A DNA stretch of 64,000 nt from Paracoccus saliphilus. Its GTDB lineage: Bacteria; Pseudomonadota; Alphaproteobacteria; Rhodobacterales; Rhodobacteraceae. Shown here piece after piece: positions 34,530-43,137 of this stretch. The notes beneath the pieces were generated by a model, which saw only the letters and a program-made list of their open reading frames with translations, did not search any database and was not told the DNA's origin. The stretch spans positions 1-64,000 of the forward strand of contig KZ836026.1 of the NCBI GenBank assembly GCA_003255745.1, read 5' to 3'. Position 1 is the stretch's first letter, and each line of letters opens with the position of its first letter. A program made the translations under genes and the position numbers.

Positions 34530-35711
34530 TTAGATCCCGGCGTCGATGATCGCGCGCGCCAGAACGGGAACCGTGTCGCGGTTCAGGCCGGCAATGTTCA
34601 GGCGCGAATCTCCCACCATGTAGATGGCAGCATCGGACTTGAGCTTTTGCACCTGCTCGGGGCTGGCGCCAAGGCGCGAGAACATGCCGCGATGCTGCGC
34701 GATGAAGTCGAAACGGTCGCTGCCTGTCAGGTCGCGCAGTTCAGTGGCCAGCTGGTCGCGCAGGCCCAGCATGGTGTTGCGCACCTCTTCCAGTTCGGCG
34801 GCCCAATCGGCACGCAGGGCGTCGTCGGTCAGGATGGTGCTGACGATGCGCGCTCCATGGTCGGGCGGGAAGGAGTAGTTCTGGCGGTTCAAATAAGCCA
34901 TCGACCCCTGCGCCAGGTCCCGCGCGGCGGTGTTGTCCGCCAGAGCCATCAGGATGCCGGACCGTTCGCGGTAGATGCCGAAGTTCTTGGAGCACGACGC
35001 CGCGATCAGCACCTCGGGCAGGCGCGAGGCGACCAGGCGCGTCGCCTCGGCATCGGCGTCCAGACCGTCGCCGAAGCCCTGATAGGCCAGGTCGATCAGC
35101 GGGATTGCGCCGGATTTCTCCAGGATCTCCACGACCTGCGCCCACTGGTCCAGGCCCAGGTTCGCGCCGGTCGGGTTGTGGCAGCAGCCGTGCAGCAGGA
35201 CGATGTCGCCCTTCCCGGCCTGCGCGATGTCGGCCTTCATGCCATCAAAGTCGACGCCGCGCGTTGCCGCGTCGAAATACCGGTATTCGGTGAAGGGCAG
35301 GCCCATGAAGGTCATGATCGACAGGTGGTTCGGCCAGGTCGGGTTCGACACGAACACGCGGACATCGGGATTGGCCAGACCCGCCAGCTCCAGCGCCTGC
35401 CGGATCGCGCCGGTGCCGCCGACGGTCGCGACCGAGGCTAGCCGGTCGGCCGGCACGTCGCCCAGTACCATCCGCGCCATCGCGTTGCGGTATTCGGGTT
35501 CGCCGGCCAGACCGGTATAGGCCTTGGTGGTCTGGGTTTCCCAGATCCGCTGTTCGGCCGCCTTCACGGCGCGCATGACCGGAGTGACACCCTGGGGGTC
35601 CTTGTAGACACCCACCCCCAGGTCGATCTTGCCCTGGCGGGTGTCGGCCTTGAATTCCTCGATCAGCATCAGGATCTTGTCGGGGGCTTGGGCTTTGAGG
35701 TTGGACAGCAT
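34530..35711 (-). CDS. Aromatic amino acid / aspartate aminotransferase
   Basis: A 393-residue class I PLP aminotransferase of the AspC/TyrB group: GVYKDPQGVTPVMRAVK near 34-50, AYTGLAGEPEYRNAMARMV, glycine-loop VGGTGAIRQAL, FVSNPTWPNH near 120-129, CCHNPTGANL (including Asn179-Pro180), LIDLAYQGFGDGL, and the PLP-lysine in SCSKNFGIYRERSG (Lys242). It lies 1 bp downstream of the sulfurtransferase gene, which suggests coupled expression. Aspartate and aromatic amino acids are both possible donors; sequence alone does not decide. Confidence 0.9.
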   Translation of the reverse strand: MLSNLKAQAPDKILMLIEEFKADTRQGKIDLGVGVYKDPQGVTPVMRAVKAAEQRIWETQTTKAYTGLAGEPEYRNAMARMVLGDVPADRLASVATVGGTGAIRQALELAGLANPDVRVFVSNPTWPNHLSIMTFMGLPFTEYRYFDAATRGVDFDGMKADIAQAGKGDIVLLHGCCHNPTGANLGLDQWAQVVEILEKSGAIPLIDLAYQGFGDGLDADAEATRLVASRLPEVLIAASCSKNFGIYRERSGILMALADNTAARDLAQGSMAYLNRQNYSFPPDHGARIVSTILTDDALRADWAAELEEVRNTMLGLRDQLATELRDLTGSDRFDFIAQHRGMFSRLGASPEQVQKLKSDAAIYMVGDSRLNIAGLNRDTVPVLARAIIDAGI

Positions 35712-35712
35712 C

Positions 35713-36567
35713 TCAGGCGTCTCCGGTTGCGATGTTCAGGTCGGCGAAGCTGCCCCATTCGGTCCAGCTTCCGTCATAGAGCGAGTGGTTGCGGTGTCCG
35801 ATCCGTTCCAACGCAAAGGAAAGGATCGCGGCGGTCACGCCGCTGCCGCAGGTGGTGATGGCGGGTTTCGACAGGTCAACGCCGGCCTTTTCGAAGGCAG
35901 TGCGGATCGCGTCGGGGGCGATCATCGTGCCATCCGTGTTGAACAGGCGGCCAAAGGGAAGGTTGCGGGCACCGGGGATGTGACCCGCCCGCAGGCCGGG
36001 CCGCGGCTCGTCCACCTCGCCGCGGAATCGCTCGGGGGCACGGGCGTCGATGATCGCATGATCGCCCAGCTTCGATGCGGCGGCGACCTGCGTCACGTCG
36101 CGCACCAGCGCGGCCTGGCGCTGGACAGTGATGTGGCGGTCGCGCATGACCGGGGGCATGTCCTCGACCGGGCGCCCCTCGGCCTGCCACTTGTCCAGGC
36201 CCCCGTCCAGCACGGCGACGTCCGTCTTGCCCATCAGGCGGAAGGTCCACCAGACGCGAAACGCGCTGCGGACGTCGGAATTGTCATAAATGACGATCTG
36301 GTGGCCGTCGCCGATGCCCATGGCGCGCATCCGGCTGATGAACATCTCGACCGGTGGGGCCATGTGCGGCAGGGCGCTGCGCTTGTCGCTGATCGCGTCG
36401 ATGTCGAAGAAGCGAGCATGGGGAATATGGGCGGCGTCGTATTCGGCGCGTCCGTCTCGGCCGCTGGCGGGCATGTGCCAGCTGGCGTCGATAATGCGCA
36501 GGTCGGGATCGTTCAGATGGGCGGCCAGCCAATCGGTCGAAACCAGTGTCTTCGGATCGTCCTGCAT
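35713..36567 (-). CDS. sseA: 3-mercaptopyruvate sulfurtransferase
   Basis: A 284-residue protein with two rhodanese domains; the second is catalytic with Cys240 in AITTCGSGVTAAILS. The CGSGVT loop is characteristic of 3-mercaptopyruvate sulfurtransferases rather than thiosulfate sulfurtransferases (CRKGVT). The first domain has WWTFRLMGKTDVAVLDGGL. The substrate would arise from cysteine transamination, and the next gene (1 bp downstream) encodes an AspC-type aminotransferase, which can carry out exactly that step in other organisms. The functional link is an inference. Confidence 0.9.
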   Translation of the reverse strand: MQDDPKTLVSTDWLAAHLNDPDLRIIDASWHMPASGRDGRAEYDAAHIPHARFFDIDAISDKRSALPHMAPPVEMFISRMRAMGIGDGHQIVIYDNSDVRSAFRVWWTFRLMGKTDVAVLDGGLDKWQAEGRPVEDMPPVMRDRHITVQRQAALVRDVTQVAAASKLGDHAIIDARAPERFRGEVDEPRPGLRAGHIPGARNLPFGRLFNTDGTMIAPDAIRTAFEKAGVDLSKPAITTCGSGVTAAILSFALERIGHRNHSLYDGSWTEWGSFADLNIATGDA

Positions 36568-36637
36568 CGCATATCCCCCCTTGCTTGCGCCGCCCCGATC
36601 TACAGGGGCGCAGGCGGGGCTGCAATGCCGCAGGGGG

Positions 36638-37111
36638 CTATCCCTGCTTCAGAAGCCGCTGTTTTTGCCGGTTCCAGTCGCGCTTGGCGCTGGTTTCGCG
36701 CTTGTCGTGGTTCTTCTTGCCCTTGGCGACGCCGACCTTCAACTTCACGATGCCGCGGTGGTTGAAATACATCACCAGCGGGATCAGCGTCATCCCCTCG
36801 CGCGCAGTGGCCTGCCACAGCCGGGCCAGTTCGCGTTTGTTGACCAGCAGCTTGCGGCGGCGGCGTTCCTCGTGGCCAAAGACGCCGGCGCGGGCCAGGG
36901 CCGCGATATAGCCGTTGATCAGCCACAACTCGCCGCCCTCGACCGAGGCATAGCTTTCGGCAATGTTGGACTGGCCGGTCCGCAGCGCCTTGACCTCGGA
37001 CCCGGTCAGCATGATCCCCACCTCGAGATCGCTCTCGATGAAGTAGTCGAAGCGTGCGCGCCGGTTCTCGGCGATCACCTTGTAGTTGCTGCTGTCATCA
37101 TCCTTGGCCAT
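36638..37111 (-). CDS. smpB: SsrA-binding protein SmpB
   Basis: A 157-residue tmRNA-binding protein needed for ribosome rescue. The OB-fold contains [35 protein letters not shown], and [18 protein letters not shown]. It closes with the basic tail ([20 protein letters not shown]) that enters the mRNA channel. ATG 37111 fits the family start ([11 protein letters not shown]); an ATG two codons upstream (37117) is possible. No tmRNA gene is visible in this window. Confidence 0.92.
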   Translation of the reverse strand: MAKDDDSSNYKVIAENRRARFDYFIESDLEVGIMLTGSEVKALRTGQSNIAESYASVEGGELWLINGYIAALARAGVFGHEERRRRKLLVNKRELARLWQATAREGMTLIPLVMYFNHRGIVKLKVGVAKGKKNHDKRETSAKRDWNRQKQRLLKQG

Positions 37112-37199
37112 GACCATGCCAGATAGGTGCGGCGCAGGCCCATGTAAAGGTGCCGTTGCGCGCCCGGCCCGCCCTGCGCTAGCACTGGGGCGGGGGGAC

Positions 37200-37640
37200 A
37201 TGATGACAGGACAGATCGCCTTTGGGTCGGTGCTGATGGTGATCAGCGTGCTGATCGCCGGACAGGCGGTCTGGGCGCTGGAGGCGGCCTTTGCCCGGTG
37301 GGCCCGATGGCTGATGCGCGCGCCGCACCGGCCCAAGCTGGTGCTGGTCGTGGTGGCGACCAGCCTTGCGGTGCTGGCGATGCTGACGGCCTCGGTCTGG
37401 CTCTGGGCCACGACCTTCCACCTGCTGGGCGTCTTTGCCAGCTTCGAGGAATCGATGTACTTCACCTTGGTGACCTTCACCACGCTCGGCTATGGCGACG
37501 TGCTGATGCCGCAGAACTGGCGCATCCTTGGCGGCATGGCGGCGGCAAACGGGCTGCTGAACTTTGGCCTGATGACGGCCTTCATGGTCGAGGCGCTGCG
37601 GCATGTCCGCGTGCGCCAGATCGAATTCACGAAAGGATGA
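37200..37640 (+). CDS. Two-pore-helix type potassium channel family protein
   Basis: A 146-residue membrane protein with the K+ selectivity-filter signature TTLGYGD at about residues 98-104, preceded by the pore helix [10 protein letters not shown]. There are three predicted membrane segments: [20 protein letters not shown], a central [20 protein letters not shown], and the C-terminal [19 protein letters not shown]. It lacks RCK/TrkA regulatory domains. Filter GYGD predicts K+ selectivity. It lies 4 bp before a TPP enzyme gene but has no obvious shared pathway. Start ATG 37200 or 37203. Confidence 0.82.
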   Translation: MMTGQIAFGSVLMVISVLIAGQAVWALEAAFARWARWLMRAPHRPKLVLVVVATSLAVLAMLTASVWLWATTFHLLGVFASFEESMYFTLVTFTTLGYGDVLMPQNWRILGGMAAANGLLNFGLMTAFMVEALRHVRVRQIEFTKG

Positions 37641-37644
37641 ACGG

Positions 37645-39318
37645 ATGCGGCATGGCGGGCAGATCCTGGTCCAGGCGCTGCGCCTGAACGGCGTCACGCG
37701 GGTATTCTCGGTGCCGGGGGAAAGCTTCCTGGCGGCGCTGGACGGGCTGCATGACAGCGGCATCGCCAATATCGTCTGCCGCCACGAGGGCGGCGCCGCG
37801 ATGATGGCCGAGGCCACGGGCAAGCTGACGGGGCGGCCGGGTGTGGCCTTCGTGACCCGCGGGCCGGGTGCCACCAATGCCAGCGCGGGCGTGCATGTCG
37901 CGCGCCAGGATTCGACACCGATGATCCTTTTTGTCGGCCAGATCGCACGGGGGGACCAGGATCGCGAGGCATTTCAGGAGGTTGATTACCGCGCCATGTT
38001 CCGGCCTCTGGCGAAATGGGTGGCGCAGATCGACAGCACCGACCGCATCGCGGAATACGTGGCGCGCGCCTTTCATGTCGCGCAGTCGGGCCGCCCCGGC
38101 CCCGTCGTGCTGGCCCTGCCCGAGGACATGCTGTCGGGACATGCCTGTGTCCCCGACCTGGCGCCCGCCCGTCTGCCGCTGGCCCATGTCGCGCCCGAAT
38201 CGGTTTTGGCCCTGGCGCGGGCGCTGTCGACGGCGCGACGGCCGCTGGTCGTGGCGGGCGGCAGCCTGTGGTCGCAGCAGGCGGCCGACGACTTGGCCCG
38301 TTTCGCCGCGGCTTGGGACCTGCCGGTGGCGGTGCCCTTCCGGCGGCAGGACCGGATGGACAACCGCCTGCCGCATTACGTGGGCGACCTGGGCGTGGGC
38401 ATGAGCCCGGCCCTGGGGCGTGCCTTGGCTGAGGCGGACGTGATCCTGTCGCTCGGCTCCCGCCTGGGGGACACGCTGACGGATGGCTATGCACTGATGG
38501 ACCCCGTGCGCCCGCACGCCCGGGTGATGCTGGTCCATCCCGACCCGGACCAACTGGGCCAGCTGTGGCGCCCGGACCCTGGACTGGCGGCCGATCCGCG
38601 CGCGGTGGTGGCAGCCTTGGCCGACATACCCGCCCCGCCCGCGCCCTGGTCCGATTGGCGGGCGCGCCTGCGCCGAGAGTACGAGACATGGCAGACCCCG
38701 CGCCGCACCCCCGGCCCCCTGCGACTGGAACATGTGGTGACCTGGCTGGCCGATCACCTGCCCCACGACGCGATCCTGACCAATGGCGCGGGCAATTACG
38801 CGGCCTTCTTGCACCGCTATTATCGCTGGCGGCAGTTCGGAACGCAGCTTGCGCCAACCTCGGGGTCGATGGGTTACGGCCTGCCCGCGGCCATCTCCGC
38901 CAGCCTGATGCATCCCGACCGGATGGCCGTCTGCCTGGCCGGGGACGGCTGCCTTCAGATGACGCTGAACGAATTGTCGACCGCCGCGCAATACGGTGCC
39001 ACGCCCATTGTCATCGTGGCCAACAACGGCCGATACGGCACGATCCGCATGCATCAGGAACGCCACTATCCGGGCCGCGTTTCGGGCACCGACCTGTTCA
39101 ATCCCGATTTCGCCGCACTGGCCCGGACTTATGGCGGCCACGGGGAACGGGTCGAGCGGGACGAGGATTTCGCCCCCGCCTTTGAACGCGCGCGCCTGTC
39201 GGGCCGCCTGGCGGTGATCGATCTGCGCCTGGACCCCGAGGCGCTGACCACCGGCGCCACCCTGACCCAGACCCGGCAGGCCGCCCTGCAGGCACGGACA
39301 CCCGTGGGCGGCGCATGA
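37645..39318 (+). CDS. Thiamine diphosphate-dependent enzyme, acetolactate synthase-like
   Basis: A 557-residue enzyme of the POX/ALS family. The N-terminal pyrimidine-binding domain has the catalytic glutamate in IVCRHEGGAAMMAEATG (Glu48), followed by GVAFVTRGPGATNA. The central domain precedes the C-terminal pyrophosphate domain with GDGCLQMTLNELSTA and IVIVANNGRYGTIRM. ALS small-subunit or FAD-quinone motifs were not identified, so the biosynthetic acetolactate reaction is not assured; relatives include benzoylformate decarboxylase-like and oxalyl-type enzymes. AAGGA precedes the ATG. The stop overlaps the peptidase gene (ATGA). Confidence 0.82.
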   Translation: MRHGGQILVQALRLNGVTRVFSVPGESFLAALDGLHDSGIANIVCRHEGGAAMMAEATGKLTGRPGVAFVTRGPGATNASAGVHVARQDSTPMILFVGQIARGDQDREAFQEVDYRAMFRPLAKWVAQIDSTDRIAEYVARAFHVAQSGRPGPVVLALPEDMLSGHACVPDLAPARLPLAHVAPESVLALARALSTARRPLVVAGGSLWSQQAADDLARFAAAWDLPVAVPFRRQDRMDNRLPHYVGDLGVGMSPALGRALAEADVILSLGSRLGDTLTDGYALMDPVRPHARVMLVHPDPDQLGQLWRPDPGLAADPRAVVAALADIPAPPAPWSDWRARLRREYETWQTPRRTPGPLRLEHVVTWLADHLPHDAILTNGAGNYAAFLHRYYRWRQFGTQLAPTSGSMGYGLPAAISASLMHPDRMAVCLAGDGCLQMTLNELSTAAQYGATPIVIVANNGRYGTIRMHQERHYPGRVSGTDLFNPDFAALARTYGGHGERVERDEDFAPAFERARLSGRLAVIDLRLDPEALTTGATLTQTRQAALQARTPVGGA

Positions 39319-40304
39319 GGCCCGGTCCGCGCAACCTGATCACGGATGTGGCGGGGCTGCGGGTCGGGAACGCGCAGGATACGGACCTGCGGTCGGGCGT
39401 GACGGTCCTGACCGCCGATGTGCCCTTTGCGGCCTCGGTCAGGGTAATGGGCGGCGCCCCCGGCACGCGCGACACGGACCTGCTGGCCCCGGACAAGCTG
39501 GTGGACAGGGTCGATGCGCTGGTCCTGTCGGGCGGTTCGGCCTTTGGGCTGGCGGCCTGCGACGGGGTGATGGCGGCGCTGCATGCCGCGGGGCGCGGCT
39601 TTGCCGTGGGCGCGGCGCGCGTGCCCATCGTGCCGGGCGCGATCGTATTTGACCTGCTGAACGGCGGCGACAAGTCTTGGGATACCAACCCATATCCCGT
39701 CTTGGGCCACAGGGCATGGCAAGGTGCCGCCACAGAGTTCTCCCTGGGGTCGACCGGGGCCGGAAGCGGCGCGATGACCGGCAATCTCAGGGGCGGGCTG
39801 GGTTCTGCCTCGGCGGTGCTGTCCTGCGGTGCGACCGTCGGGGCGCTGGTGGTGGTGAATGCGCTTGGCACCGCGACCGTGGGCGACGGGCCGCAGTTCT
39901 GGGCCGCACCGTGGGAGTTGCAGGGCGAATTCGGCGGCCTGGGCCTGCCCGCCCGTTTTCCGGCCGCTGACGAACCCCACCCTGCCAAACGGCTTGGCGA
40001 GGCGACCACCATCGCCGTCGTCGCCACCGACGCGGCCCTGGACAAGGCCGCGCTGCAGCGCCTGGCGACCGCCGCCCATGACGGTCTGGCACGCGCCTTG
40101 GTGCCCAGCCACACACCCTTGGACGGAGATCTGGTTTTTGCGGCCTCGACCGGCGCGCGGCCCCTGGCCGATCCGGTGGGGGACACATTCCGCTTGGGTC
40201 ATGCGGCGGCCTGCGTGCTGGCCCGGGCCATTGCCCGTGGGGTTCATGCAGCGCGGCCGATGGACGGCGACCTGCAGCCCTGCTGGGCCAGCCGTTTCGC
40301 ATGA
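39315..40304 (+). CDS. P1 family (DmpA-like) self-cleaving peptidase
   Basis: A 329-residue Ntn-type S58/DmpA hydrolase. Family blocks: LITDVAGLRVGNAQD, LSGGSAFGLAACDGVMAAL (71-89), TGAGSGAMTGNLRGGLGSAS (147-166), VGALVVVNALG, and the strand TTIAVVATDAAL (231-242), whose first threonine is the expected nucleophile exposed by autoproteolysis. Known relatives are aminopeptidases acting on D-Ala esters, L-amino acid amides or beta-peptides. No signal peptide was seen. It is coupled by ATGA to the TPP-enzyme gene and followed by a bidirectional hairpin terminator. Confidence 0.85.
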   Translation: MRPGPRNLITDVAGLRVGNAQDTDLRSGVTVLTADVPFAASVRVMGGAPGTRDTDLLAPDKLVDRVDALVLSGGSAFGLAACDGVMAALHAAGRGFAVGAARVPIVPGAIVFDLLNGGDKSWDTNPYPVLGHRAWQGAATEFSLGSTGAGSGAMTGNLRGGLGSASAVLSCGATVGALVVVNALGTATVGDGPQFWAAPWELQGEFGGLGLPARFPAADEPHPAKRLGEATTIAVVATDAALDKAALQRLATAAHDGLARALVPSHTPLDGDLVFAASTGARPLADPVGDTFRLGHAAACVLARAIARGVHAARPMDGDLQPCWASRFA

Positions 40305-40308
40305 AAAA

Positions 40309-40334
40309 GGGCGGTGCGACCAAGCGCACCGCCC
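40309..40334 (-). terminator. Strong hairpin terminator (minus strand gene, shared 3' region)
   Basis: GGGCGGTGCG (40309-40318) pairs perfectly with CGCACCGCCC (40325-40334) around a 6-nt loop. An A-run at 40304-40308 reads as U's after the stem on the minus strand, so this is the terminator of the SH3-domain gene; it also lies directly after the peptidase stop on the plus strand. Confidence 0.8.
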
Positions 40335-40358
40335 CCAGAGATCGCCAAGAGGGACAGC

Positions 40359-41027
40359 TTAGCGATAGATGTAAACGATCTGGCGGTCGTTCGGATCCAC
40401 CAGAACCGTCTGTCCGTTGATCTGGGCATAGCGGTATTGCGGCTGCTGGGGGATTTCATAGACGTTCACAGTCTCGGGGACACCCGCGCCGATGACGACC
40501 TCGCCCTCCAGATAGACCGGCTCGACGCTGTTCGAGGTGACATAGGTGGTGACTTCAGGTGCCGGTTCCTCGGTCGCGGCGGCAGCGGCGCCCCCGCCGA
40601 TGGCGGCACCCGCCACGGCACCGATCGGTCCGGCGATCAGCGCGCCCATGGCTGCGCCGCCCAAGCCGCCGACAGCGGCGTTCTGACCGGCGTTCTCGGC
40701 TTGCGCGGGCGTCTCAATGATGGTCACGCCCACGGTTTCACGGTTGGGATAGAGCGAGACGACCTCGTCCCCGGCCGTGACATTCAGATAGTCGCCATAA
40801 GACCAGCCCTGCAGGTCGCCCGAAGTCACTTCGCACCAGTTGGCGCTGTCGATGCAGCCACGGACTTCGACCTCGTTCCCGGCGGTGATGGCGCCGATCA
40901 CCTCGTGCTGGACGCCGGGACCCGAACGCACGTTCAGGTCAGTCGCGGCGGTGGCGGTGGTCTGGGCCATGGCGGCACCCGAAAAACCAATGGCGGCGAC
41001 AGCGGAGGTCAAGAAAAGCTTGCGCAT
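40359..41027 (-). CDS. Exported SH3-domain / DUF1236 protein
   Basis: A 222-residue exported protein: signal peptide MRKLFLTSAVAAIGFSGAAM-AQ, then a bacterial SH3 domain (about 27-85; TDLNVRSGPGVQHEVIG, WCEVTSGDLQGWSYGDYLNV), a glycine-zipper-like Ala/Gly membrane-prone segment (AVGGLGGAAMGALIAGPIGA, about 125-155), and a C-terminal DUF1236-type segment (EPVYLEGEVVIGAGVPETV, YRYAQINGQTVLVDP). A cell-wall or envelope binding role is inferred from the SH3 domain and glycine zipper; there is no enzyme domain. Confidence 0.82.
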   Translation of the reverse strand: MRKLFLTSAVAAIGFSGAAMAQTTATAATDLNVRSGPGVQHEVIGAITAGNEVEVRGCIDSANWCEVTSGDLQGWSYGDYLNVTAGDEVVSLYPNRETVGVTIIETPAQAENAGQNAAVGGLGGAAMGALIAGPIGAVAGAAIGGGAAAAATEEPAPEVTTYVTSNSVEPVYLEGEVVIGAGVPETVNVYEIPQQPQYRYAQINGQTVLVDPNDRQIVYIYR

Positions 41028-41207
41028 GATAAACTCCTGTTTTGGCGGACCCTCGATCGGGTCGATCGCGGCTTGAACATCCGGAACCGGCGCTCTGTTC
41101 CCGACGTGCCGATCACATCCACTTGCCACCTGCGTGAGCGGCGGCCGCGTTTTGACAAGCGCCCCCGCGCGTGATCATCTATGCGCGCCGCCGTCAGAGG
41201 AGCGATC

Positions 41208-42680
41208 ATGACCAAGCATTCCACCGACCTGAAGACCCTGCTACGCGACCCCTCGCTGCTGGAAACCCGCGCTTTCGTGGCGGGCGAATGGGTCGACGCC
41301 GATGACGGCGCGACCTTTGAGGTCAAGAACCCGGCCCGCGGCGACGTGATCGCCCAGGTGGCCGATCTGGGCCGGGCCGAGGTCGCGCGCGCCATCGACG
41401 CCGCGGACGCCGCGATGAAGGACTGGGCCGCCCGTCCCGCCAAGGAGCGCGCGCAGGTGATGCGCCGCTGGTACGATCTGATGATGGAAAACCAGGATGA
41501 CTTGGGCCGCATCCTGACCGCCGAACAAGGCAAGCCCCTGCCCGAAGCCAAGGGCGAGATCGCCTATGGCGCCAGCTTTGTCGAATGGTTCGGCGAAGAG
41601 GCCAAGCGTGTCTATGGCGAGACGATCCCCGGCCACCAGGCCGACAAGCGCCTGACTGTCATCCGCCAGCCCATCGGCGTCGTTGGATCGATCACGCCCT
41701 GGAACTTTCCCAATGCGATGATCGCCCGCAAGGCCGCGCCGGCACTGGCCGTGGGCTGCGGATTTGTCGCGCGCCCCGCCGCGGAAACGCCGCTGTCCGC
41801 GCTGGCCATGGCAATTTTGGGCGAACGTGCGGGCCTGCCCAAGGGCATCCTGTCGGTGGTGACATCGTCGCGCTCCAGCGACATCGGCAAGGAGTTCTGC
41901 GAGAACCACAAGGTCCGCAAACTGACCTTCACCGGCTCGACCGAGGTGGGGCGCATCCTGCTGCGGCAGGCCGCCGACCAGGTGATGAAATGCAGCATGG
42001 AACTGGGCGGGAACGCGCCCTTCATCGTCTTCGACGATGCCGATCTGGATGCCGCGGTCGACGGCGCGATGGCGTCCAAGTTCCGCAACAACGGCCAGAC
42101 TTGCGTTTGCGCGAACCGCATCTATGTCCAGTCGGGCGTTTATGACGACTTTGCCAAAAAGCTGGCGGCGGCGGTTGACAAGCTGCGCGTCGGCGACGGG
42201 CTGGAGGAAGGCACGACCACCGGCCCGCTGATCAACGAGAAGGCGGTCGAGAAGGTCGAGGAGCATATCCGCGACGTTCTGGACGGCGGCGGAGAGGTCG
42301 TGACCGGCGGCAAGCGCAAGGAGGGGCTGTTCTTCGAACCCACGGTGATGACGGGCGTCAAGGACGACATGAAAGTCTCGACCGAGGAAACGTTCGGCCC
42401 GCTGGCGCCCCTGTTCCGCTTTGAAACCGAGGACGAGGTCATCCAGAAGGCGAACGACACGATCTTTGGCCTGGCGTCCTATTTCTACGCCCGCGACATC
42501 GGCCGCATCACCCGCGTGCAGGAGGCGCTGGAATACGGCATCGTCGGCGTGAACACCGGCATCATCTCGACCGAAGTCGCACCCTTCGGCGGCGTCAAGC
42601 AGTCCGGCCTGGGCCGCGAGGGAAGCCGCCACGGAATGGACGATTATCTGGAGATGAAATACATCTGCCTGTCGGTGTGA
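41208..42680 (+). CDS. gabD: NAD(P)-dependent succinate-semialdehyde dehydrogenase
   Basis: A 490-residue aldehyde dehydrogenase: Rossmann/cofactor block GSITPWNFPNAMIARK (160-175), catalytic Glu265 in SMELGGNAPF, catalytic Cys299 in NNGQTCVCANRI, and late FGPLAPLFRFETEDE. The two-Cys form (CVC) and overall sequence are typical of GabD, oxidising succinate semialdehyde to succinate in the GABA shunt; other semialdehydes are possible. The usual KPAExTP reads RPAAETP here (Arg189), which could affect NADP preference. A perfect ribosome site (AGAGGAG) lies 5 nt before the ATG. No gabT gene is adjacent. Confidence 0.9.
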   Translation: MTKHSTDLKTLLRDPSLLETRAFVAGEWVDADDGATFEVKNPARGDVIAQVADLGRAEVARAIDAADAAMKDWAARPAKERAQVMRRWYDLMMENQDDLGRILTAEQGKPLPEAKGEIAYGASFVEWFGEEAKRVYGETIPGHQADKRLTVIRQPIGVVGSITPWNFPNAMIARKAAPALAVGCGFVARPAAETPLSALAMAILGERAGLPKGILSVVTSSRSSDIGKEFCENHKVRKLTFTGSTEVGRILLRQAADQVMKCSMELGGNAPFIVFDDADLDAAVDGAMASKFRNNGQTCVCANRIYVQSGVYDDFAKKLAAAVDKLRVGDGLEEGTTTGPLINEKAVEKVEEHIRDVLDGGGEVVTGGKRKEGLFFEPTVMTGVKDDMKVSTEETFGPLAPLFRFETEDEVIQKANDTIFGLASYFYARDIGRITRVQEALEYGIVGVNTGIISTEVAPFGGVKQSGLGREGSRHGMDDYLEMKYICLSV

Positions 42681-42800
42681 CCCTTTTCCCACAGTCACGC
42701 CACGGGGGCCGGTCCGCGGGAACGGATCAGGCCCTTGGGCATTGTCGGTGCGACAGGTCGCTGCGGGTGCGGCCATTGCAAACACGAAAAGGGACATTTC

Positions 42801-43064
42801 ATGGAAGGTTACGGCTGGATTCTCTCCATCATCCTTGGTGCCATCGCCGGCTGGATTGCGGAAAAGATCATGAAGGGCGACCATGGCCTGCTGACGAACA
42901 TCATCCTGGGCATCCTGGGCGCGCTGATCGGTAACTGGCTGTTCCGCGCCATTCTGGGCACGACCGCAGGCGGCCTGATCGGCCAGCTGATCGTCGCCGT
43001 CATTGGTGCCTGCATCCTGATCGCGATCTATCGCATGATCCGCGGCAAGTCGGTCAGGCACTGA
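42801..43064 (+). CDS. GlsB/YeaQ/YmgE family membrane protein (second copy)
   Basis: An 87-residue three-helix membrane protein: LSIILGAIAGWIAEKIMKG, LLTNIILGILGALIGNWLF, then TTAGGLIGQLIVAVIGACIL. It shares the GAIAGW and GILGALIG glycine motifs and size with the protein at 20091-20339, so the genome has at least two paralogs. Likely stress-linked; the exact function is unknown. A bidirectional terminator (43087-43113) follows. Confidence 0.9.
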   Translation: MEGYGWILSIILGAIAGWIAEKIMKGDHGLLTNIILGILGALIGNWLFRAILGTTAGGLIGQLIVAVIGACILIAIYRMIRGKSVRH

Positions 43065-43086
43065 CCTTCACCTGAACCGAATGCAG

Positions 43087-43113
43087 AAAGGCCGGCATTG
43101 CGCCGGCCTTTTT
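43087..43113. terminator. Bidirectional Rho-independent terminator
   Basis: AAAGGCCGGC (43087-43096) pairs with GCCGGCCTTT (43102-43111) around the loop ATTGC, with A's on the left and T's on the right. It is shared by the GlsB-like gene (plus) and trcR (minus), which converge on it. Confidence 0.85.
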
Positions 43114-43137
43114 CATGGGAATTTGACGGCCGCGCCC

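Noticed and set aside
37200..37640. Ion channel as a phage or toxin-related membrane protein
   Set aside because: The GYGD filter with surrounding pore helix is a standard potassium channel signature, and the surroundings are housekeeping genes.
37645..39318. TPP enzyme plus P1 peptidase as part of a biosynthetic gene cluster
   Set aside because: No synthase, regulator, transporter or resistance gene typical of such clusters lies nearby; the coupling may be incidental.
42681..42800. Small gene between gabD and the second GlsB-like gene
   Set aside because: The frame lacks a ribosome site and family resemblance; the stretch looks like a promoter/leader region for the GlsB-like gene.
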